Position numbers and translations under genes: made by a program. From Treponema sp. (GTDB lineage: Bacteria; Spirochaetota; Spirochaetia; Treponematales; Treponemataceae), in contig JAGBIY010000024.1 in the NCBI GenBank assembly GCA_017934745.1, forward strand, positions 1-56,071: DNA of 56,071 bases, given 5' to 3'. The notes beneath the pieces are model-generated. The model was not told the DNA's origin. It made no database searches and saw only the letters and a program-made list of their open reading frames with translations. This document shows positions 50,970 to 56,071 of the stretch, one piece after another. Position 1 is the stretch's first letter. Each line of letters starts with the position of its first letter.

Positions 50970-53705
50970 ATGAAAAAAAGTTATGGAAAAAGTCGAATCG
51001 GAAAGACTTTTGTTGGAGCCGGTTTCGCGGCGGCCTTGATTTTCTCTGGCTGCAGCAACATCGCTTCGTCTTCTTTCGAGGATTCCGACGATTCGTCGGC
51101 GGATTTCCTCTCTGTGAACCGCGCGGCTTCTTATGTCGCTCCAAGTGGAATGTCGGGCAGCGTTAGCACTGTCGTTCCGACGGGAAGCGGGCTTGTGGGC
51201 GTGAAGGCGCAGGGCTGGCTCAACAGCGCGTACATCGTCTGGACAGGCTCTCCTTCGAGCTACACTGTCACGGTCGACGGAACCGAGGTCAGCTCGTACC
51301 TCACGAGGAAAATCGGAAACCAGTGGAGATGTGACATTCCTGGTCTCGCGGCGGGAAGCCACACGATAAAGGTCGTGTCGGGTTCGTCATATTTGACCGC
51401 CACTGTCAGCGTCGCCTCTCACGACCGCTCTGGATTCGCATTCTACGGCGACACGACTCCTGGCGCGTACAAGGCGGACGGAACTCTCAAGGACAACGCT
51501 GTCGTCCTTTATGTGAACGAGTCCACGAAGAACACTGTCTCGCTCGATGTCGTCACTTCTTCAAAGGGCGCGACGACGACGTGCACAGGTCTCCAGCCGA
51601 TTCTCGACGCTTACAAGAAGGGATACGACACGAGGCCTCTCTGTGTGAGAATCATCGGAAAAGTCACGGACTTCGACGCGATGGACAACGGCGACATAAT
51701 GATTTCCGGTTCCGGAGCCTCGAAACTCCTCTCTTGCGGAATCACAATCGAGGGTGTCGGCTCCGACGCCACCGCCTACGGCTGGGGAATCCGCATAAAG
51801 AATTCGCAGTACGTAGAAATAGCGAATCTCGGATTCATGATGGTGGACTCGGCGGAGGGCGACAACGTGTCTCTCCAGCAGAGCGACAAGAATGTCTGGG
51901 TCCACAACTGCGACATGTTCTACGGAGAGGCCGGAGGGGATGCCGACCAGAAGAAGGGCGACGGCGCTCTCGACTGCAAGAAGTCCACATACGTCACGTT
52001 CTCGTACAACCATTTCTGGGATTCCGGGAAGTGCAACCTTTTGGGATTGAGCGAGGGAACGACAGAGGACCTCTACATCACATACCACCACAACTGGTAC
52101 GACCACTCCGACTCAAGGCACCCGCGCTGCCGCTACTACTCGGCGCACGTCTACAACAACTACTACGACGGAAACGCCAAGTACGGAGCCGGAGCCTGCC
52201 TCGGCGCGTCGGTCTTCATGGAGGCGAACTACTTCAGGAACTGCAAGTACCCGATGATGATTTCAATGCAGGGCTCAGACCTCTACGCGGGAACTTCATC
52301 GAAGAGCAACGACAACGCCACGTTCTCCAAGGAGGCGGGCGGAATGATAAAGGCGTACAACAACTCCTTCAACGGAACGTACTACTTCATTCCGTACGGC
52401 GGCTCCTACAACTCAGCCGACACGACTGCCGACTTCGACGCTTACGTCGTCTCTTCAAAGTCCGCGACAGTGCCTTCTTCTGTCAAGTCGTCCTCAGGTT
52501 CGAACACCTACAACAACTTCGACACGTCGAGCATCATGTACTCGTACACGGCCGACACTCCAGAAGCTGCGCTCGCCAACGTGAAGAAGTACGCGGGAAG
52601 AATCGAAAACGGCGACTTCTCGTACACTTTCAGCGATTCGGCCGATTCAAGCTATTCAGTGGACGAGACGCTCAAGGCCGCCCTCGAAAGCTATTCAGGC
52701 GCGACAACGGCCTACAACTCGGCTTCTGGCTCATCTTCTGAATCAACTGGCTCTTCATCAGAGTCTTCTGGCTCATCTTCTGAATCAACTGGTTCTTCAT
52801 CTGAGTCTTCAAGCTCTTCAGGCTCTTCATCTGAATCTTCTTCCGAGTCTTCTGTGGTTTCCGCCTCTCTCACGGCTTCCGGCCTTGCGACGGGAAAACT
52901 CAGTTCGGACACTGTTGTCGGCTCTTTCACGATTCTCGCCACAAGCGCGAAGACTGTGAAAATCTCGGAGAATTCAGCGTCGTACGGCTCAGCGTCCTAC
53001 ACGAAGTGCATCGACTTGAGCGGTGGCGCTGACGGAGTGCTTCCGACGTACAGGGCTGTGAAGGTCGCTCTTTTGGCTGGACAGACTCTCAAGGTAGTCG
53101 CGAACGCGAGCGCGGACAGAACCCTCCAGATTTCCGACGGCTCCTCTGTGGTGGCTTCGGCTGCGGTTTCAAGCGACGTTTCCGAGACTAGCTACACGGC
53201 TTCATCTAGCGGCACCTACTACGTCTATTCGAAGTCAAGCTCTCTCCGCCTCTTCGAGGTCTCTGTGAGTTCCGCCGAGTCCTCTTTCGAGGCTGTCTCG
53301 TTGAACGCCGACTCTCTCGCTCACGGAACGTTCACGGCCAACGCCACAAGCGGCAGCTTCACAATCTACGCCACAAGCGCGAAGCCGGTAACTGTTCCAT
53401 ACATCTCCGCGTCTCTGAACGGAACGACGTTCTCACAGACAATCGCCCTCGGCGGCGGCGGAAGCGCAGGTTCATACCGCTGCGTGGGATTCAAGGCCTC
53501 TTCAGGATGCACTGTCACGGCGTACGCCTACGGAGCCGCAGGCCGCTACCTCGCCCTCGTGGATTCCACGGGAGCCGTCGTCTCGAAATCGGAAGTGTCT
53601 TCGGCCCTCGCCGAGTACAAATTCGCCGTTCCAAGCGACGGAACATACTACTTGATGTCGACAGCGTCAGGAATCAACGTCTGCTACATCAACGTTGCGA
53701 AATAG
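50970..53705 (+). CDS. Pectate lyase (PL1), multidomain lipoprotein
   Basis: A 911-residue surface enzyme cleaving demethylated pectin by beta-elimination. Lipobox FSGC (Cys28). Residues about 75-150 are a small Ig/FN3-like domain; about 155-560 is the beta-helix with VSLQQSDKNVWVHNCDM, the calcium-site acidic residues, YHHNWYDHSDSRHPRCR (catalytic Arg383 with Arg386) and AHVYNNYYDG. A Ser/Glu/Gly linker (about 587-628) is encoded by 42-base direct repeats. Two homologous C-terminal domains follow (about 629-770 and 771-911), each with TSAK.V and a final Y-V/L strand. A G-rich site precedes the ATG. Confidence 0.92.
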   Translation: MKKSYGKSRIGKTFVGAGFAAALIFSGCSNIASSSFEDSDDSSADFLSVNRAASYVAPSGMSGSVSTVVPTGSGLVGVKAQGWLNSAYIVWTGSPSSYTVTVDGTEVSSYLTRKIGNQWRCDIPGLAAGSHTIKVVSGSSYLTATVSVASHDRSGFAFYGDTTPGAYKADGTLKDNAVVLYVNESTKNTVSLDVVTSSKGATTTCTGLQPILDAYKKGYDTRPLCVRIIGKVTDFDAMDNGDIMISGSGASKLLSCGITIEGVGSDATAYGWGIRIKNSQYVEIANLGFMMVDSAEGDNVSLQQSDKNVWVHNCDMFYGEAGGDADQKKGDGALDCKKSTYVTFSYNHFWDSGKCNLLGLSEGTTEDLYITYHHNWYDHSDSRHPRCRYYSAHVYNNYYDGNAKYGAGACLGASVFMEANYFRNCKYPMMISMQGSDLYAGTSSKSNDNATFSKEAGGMIKAYNNSFNGTYYFIPYGGSYNSADTTADFDAYVVSSKSATVPSSVKSSSGSNTYNNFDTSSIMYSYTADTPEAALANVKKYAGRIENGDFSYTFSDSADSSYSVDETLKAALESYSGATTAYNSASGSSSESTGSSSESSGSSSESTGSSSESSSSSGSSSESSSESSVVSASLTASGLATGKLSSDTVVGSFTILATSAKTVKISENSASYGSASYTKCIDLSGGADGVLPTYRAVKVALLAGQTLKVVANASADRTLQISDGSSVVASAAVSSDVSETSYTASSSGTYYVYSKSSSLRLFEVSVSSAESSFEAVSLNADSLAHGTFTANATSGSFTIYATSAKPVTVPYISASLNGTTFSQTIALGGGGSAGSYRCVGFKASSGCTVTAYAYGAAGRYLALVDSTGAVVSKSEVSSALAEYKFAVPSDGTYYLMSTASGINVCYINVAK
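52728..52852 (+). repeat. 42-base direct repeats encoding a Ser/Glu linker
   Basis: Two 42-base units (52728-52769, 52770-52811), nearly identical, then degenerate copies to about 52852, encoding GSSSESTGSSSESS-type linker. In-frame, so copy-number change would lengthen or shorten the linker only. Confidence 0.85.
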
Positions 53706-53758
53706 ATAATTGTATAGAAGAAAATTAATCTTCAATAAGCGCATCGCCGCCTTTCTTT

Positions 53759-55561
53759 TTAGATTTTGAACTTGTTCACTTCTGAGAGTAGGGCGGCGAT
53801 GCTGTTTTTGTTCTCCGTTGAAAGGTCGTTCACGGTGTTCACCGCCTCGGTAATTTGCTCTGCGCCGCTGGCCATCTCGTTCATGCCGCTCGTTATCTCC
53901 TGCGTTATCATGTTCATGTTGCGCGCTTCCGATGTGATTTGGTTGCTTCCGCTCAGCATCTCGACGGAGCTGGATTGGACTTTCCCGGTGATTTCGTTGA
54001 GCGACAGGAGCGCATGGAGCACGCTCTTGCCCTCCGCCGACTGTTCCTCGACGGACCTCCGTATCGCCGTTTCCTGGGTCGAGACCGTCTCGACTCCGCT
54101 CTCTATCATGTTGAACTGGGCGACGACCTCGTCGGCATAGTCTATGACGGTCGCGATGGACTCTTTTATTTTGGCGAGCACTGCCGAGATTGTGCTCGTC
54201 TGCTCCGATGAATTTTCTGCGAGTTTCCGCACTTCGTCCGCGACGACCGCGAACCCCTTGCCGGTCTCGCCCGCGTGCGCCGCCTCGATTGCCGCGTTCA
54301 TGGCGAGGAGGTTTGTCTGGCTCGCTATGTCCTGTATGACGTTGCTGATTTCTATGAGGTTCTCCGATTCCCTCGCGACTTCTTGTATCGCCGCCGTTAT
54401 CTTGTCGAGGACTGTCCTTCCCGTCTGCGATGTCTTCGTCAGCTCCTCTATGCTCTCTGTGTTCTTCGCGAGCGTCGACACTACCGTCTCTATGTTCCCG
54501 ATAAGATCCTGTATGGATTTCTCGGAGTCCTTGATGTCGAGCGACTGCTTCTTGATGAGGCTGTCGAGGTTGCCGATTCCGCCTGAAATCTGCTCCATCG
54601 CGCTGCTAGTCTCGGTCACGCTCGCCGACTGGTTCATCGTCTGGTTCTTGATGCTCCGTATGTTCTCTGAGATTTCGTTGACGCTCGCCGCGGTCTCCGC
54701 CATGTTCGACGAAAGCTCCGTTCCTACGTTCCCGAGCCTTTCCCCGTGCGTCCTCACCAGGGAGACGAGTCTCCTTATCTTCTCGAACGTCATGTTGAAA
54801 TGGCCCGCCATGTCTCCGATTTCGTCCGCGGTGTCTATGTCGATTCTCCTTGTCAGGTCGCCTTCGCCTTCCGATATGTCCTTCAAAATCGCCGTGAATT
54901 TCTTTATCGGCGTCGAGATGAGCTTGGAGATGACGAATCCAAGGATTATCAGGATTGCCGTGGAGGCCGTTCCGAGGATTATGCACGTCCGAAGGAGCTT
55001 CAGCGAATCATTGTCGATTCTGCCGACTCCGGTTTTCAGCTCCTGCACCTGGTCGTCTACGAATTCGTTGACTTCCTCGTATATCTCCTCTGCGAACGGG
55101 TCGAACTTCTCCATGTACTCGTTGCCTTTTTCCGGTCCGTACTCTATGTACGCCGCCGCCATCTGCTTTCCGACCGAGTAGAAGTCCTCGAACGCCTTCT
55201 GCAGCTCATCAAGCTGCGCCACTTTCTCCGAAGCCTTCCGCTTCGAGTAGAATGATTTGAAATCCTGGACAACCTGCCTGAAACCCTTCGCGTGCTCCTC
55301 CGCCTCGTCGTATCCGTCGTCGAAGCCTTCCGCGCCCCTCGTCGCGGATATGTCCGTGAGCCACTGCTGCACTTGTATGACGTGCATCTGCATGTCCTTC
55401 GCGTTCAGCGTGTTCGGGAGCGTCTCGTTCTCCGACGTGTACGCGATGTCCCTGAAATTCACCGCGCTGACCGCTATCGCTGCGGACAAGACGATGATTA
55501 CTGCGATGGCGGCAGCGTATCCGCTCATTATCTTCGTGAATAAATTCAGCCTTGCTTTCAT
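53759..55561 (-). CDS. Methyl-accepting chemotaxis protein
   Basis: A 600-residue chemoreceptor. First span residues about 12-34 ([12 protein letters not shown] region), a helical periplasmic sensor of four-helix-bundle type (35-185), second span (about 190-212), HAMP domain, then a long coiled-coil signalling domain with the conserved tip [41 protein letters not shown] (quoted in part: [16 protein letters not shown]). AGAGG precedes the ATG at 55561. It is the only large gene on the minus strand right of the origin. The ligand is unknown; location beside pectin genes suggests attraction to breakdown products, without direct proof. Confidence 0.95.
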   Translation of the reverse strand: MKARLNLFTKIMSGYAAAIAVIIVLSAAIAVSAVNFRDIAYTSENETLPNTLNAKDMQMHVIQVQQWLTDISATRGAEGFDDGYDEAEEHAKGFRQVVQDFKSFYSKRKASEKVAQLDELQKAFEDFYSVGKQMAAAYIEYGPEKGNEYMEKFDPFAEEIYEEVNEFVDDQVQELKTGVGRIDNDSLKLLRTCIILGTASTAILIILGFVISKLISTPIKKFTAILKDISEGEGDLTRRIDIDTADEIGDMAGHFNMTFEKIRRLVSLVRTHGERLGNVGTELSSNMAETAASVNEISENIRSIKNQTMNQSASVTETSSAMEQISGGIGNLDSLIKKQSLDIKDSEKSIQDLIGNIETVVSTLAKNTESIEELTKTSQTGRTVLDKITAAIQEVARESENLIEISNVIQDIASQTNLLAMNAAIEAAHAGETGKGFAVVADEVRKLAENSSEQTSTISAVLAKIKESIATVIDYADEVVAQFNMIESGVETVSTQETAIRRSVEEQSAEGKSVLHALLSLNEITGKVQSSSVEMLSGSNQITSEARNMNMITQEITSGMNEMASGAEQITEAVNTVNDLSTENKNSIAALLSEVNKFKI

Positions 55562-55725
55562 AAAATGCCTCTGATGCTTTTAAGTCTATATTATCTTTTT
55601 ATGAAATACAAACTTGAAAGGCCGTTTTTCACGAGCTCTTTGCAAAAAAGTTCCGACTTCCGATAAGGGGACTTCTGTCTACTTTGCTTTCCTCAACACT
55701 TTGCACTTCTTTTTCCCTTGTCCGC

Positions 55726-55926
55726 TCACTCCCTCTCTCCGAGCAGCTCTTCCAGATACTCCCTGTCGCTCAGCGCCCTCGATATGTCATCCATGCGCCC
55801 CTGCTCCTTCAGACGAGAGAAAAGCTCGACCACGCGGTTTTGCCCGATAGAGATTCCGCGCTGTTCGCCCATGCGTTCTCCAATGGAGATTCCACGCTGT
55901 TCTATTCTGTCCAAAACTTCACACAT
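55726..55926 (-). CDS. Small protein resembling the C-terminal tail of Rpn-family proteins
   Basis: A 66-residue protein beginning MCEVLDRIEQRGISIGE and containing two copies of EQRGISIG, then a helical end (VVELFSRLKEQGRMDDISRAL). This is the tail normally fused to Rpn-type nucleases in this group, but here it has its own GAGGAGG seven bases before the ATG, and stop codons separate it from upstream sequence. In E. coli the C-terminal parts of Rpn proteins are made separately from internal starts and block the toxic full-length protein. So it may be a free antitoxin-like piece, or the remnant of a decayed gene. Confidence 0.6.
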   Translation of the reverse strand: MCEVLDRIEQRGISIGERMGEQRGISIGQNRVVELFSRLKEQGRMDDISRALSDREYLEELLGERE

Positions 55927-55959
55927 AGTCGCACCTCCTCGTATATTAATGTTATTGAA

Positions 55960-56071
55960 TTATCTTATTCGATTTGGGATAGTATACCCGTGATATATGA
56001 CCCGATAACCCGCCACCTCCTTGGGGCTTTCCCCGTAACTAAGACTGGGTTTCTTGCTCTGGCTGGCAGTA
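55960..56071 (-). other. Edge fragment, possible end of a coding region or mobile element
   Basis: The last 110 bases contain two overlapping minus-strand frames that come in from the edge; one (56070 to 55960) codes for 36 residues ending PNRIR. A small hairpin (GGGG-AAAG-CCCC on the minus strand) followed by GGAGGTGGCGGG lies near 56020. Neither frame is recognisable. Structured ends like this occur in IS200/IS605-type elements, but the evidence is thin. Confidence 0.2.

Overview
The window looks like DNA from a pectin- and galactan-degrading host-associated spirochaete, most likely a Treponema of the rumen or gut type. This is an inference from gene content and protein style: many spirochaete-like lipoproteins, an outer-membrane barrel with no SusC/SusD pair, a class II GalT, TRAP and MalEFG-like transport, YesM/YesN-type two-component control and a GC-rich coding style. 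No ribosomal RNA or other definitive marker is present.

Layout. 0-3.1 kb: an edge fragment, an Rpn-family nuclease, galE with a small unknown gene, and a PAP2 phosphatase. 3.1-10.3 kb (minus strand): a five-gene galactan operon (two GH53 endo-galactanases, two small lipoproteins, an outer-membrane barrel) behind a promoter carrying two LacI-type operators. 10.5-21.4 kb (minus): a 90-aa protein, a giant alpha-2-macroglobulin lipoprotein, a flavodoxin-like protein, a MORN-repeat protein with a long unexplained C-terminal half, a lipoprotein coupled to it, and tRNA-Ala(UGC). 21.4-26.4 kb (minus): HU, a WYL regulator, an iteron array, and a tight parA / ribbon-helix-helix-like / unknown / rep operon, preceded by an AT-rich repeated region. 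26.6-28.7 kb (plus): bioY-bioM-bioN biotin uptake. 28.9-33.5 kb: pectin methylesterase and PBP1C. 33.6-44.6 kb: galT, galM, galK, a LacI regulator, MalEFG-like uptake genes and a GH35 beta-galactosidase. 44.6-50.6 kb: histidine kinase, AraC-type response regulator, TRAP transporter and a KdgF-like cupin. 51-53.7 kb: pectate lyase. 53.7-56 kb: a chemoreceptor, a 66-aa Rpn C-terminal-type protein and an edge fragment.

How it works together. Pectin would be demethylated by the CE8 esterase and cut by the PL1 lyase; acidic products would enter through the TRAP system and KdgF would open the unsaturated uronate. The neutral beta-1,4-galactan side chains would be cut by the GH53 enzymes, cross the outer membrane by the barrel, be imported by the MalEFG-like system, split by GH35, and the galactose passed through GalM, GalK, GalT and GalE (Leloir pathway). 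The same operator (TGCAATCGGTTGCA-type) lies before the GH53 operon, galT and lacI, which ties these genes into one regulon.

Replicon. Plasmid-type rep and par genes with 21-bp-spaced iterons sit at 22.9-26.4 kb. Nearly all genes left of this point are on the minus strand and nearly all to the right are on the plus strand, both running away from it. This suggests the window is the origin region of a plasmid or chromid (or an integrated one) carrying a pectin side-chain utilisation system.
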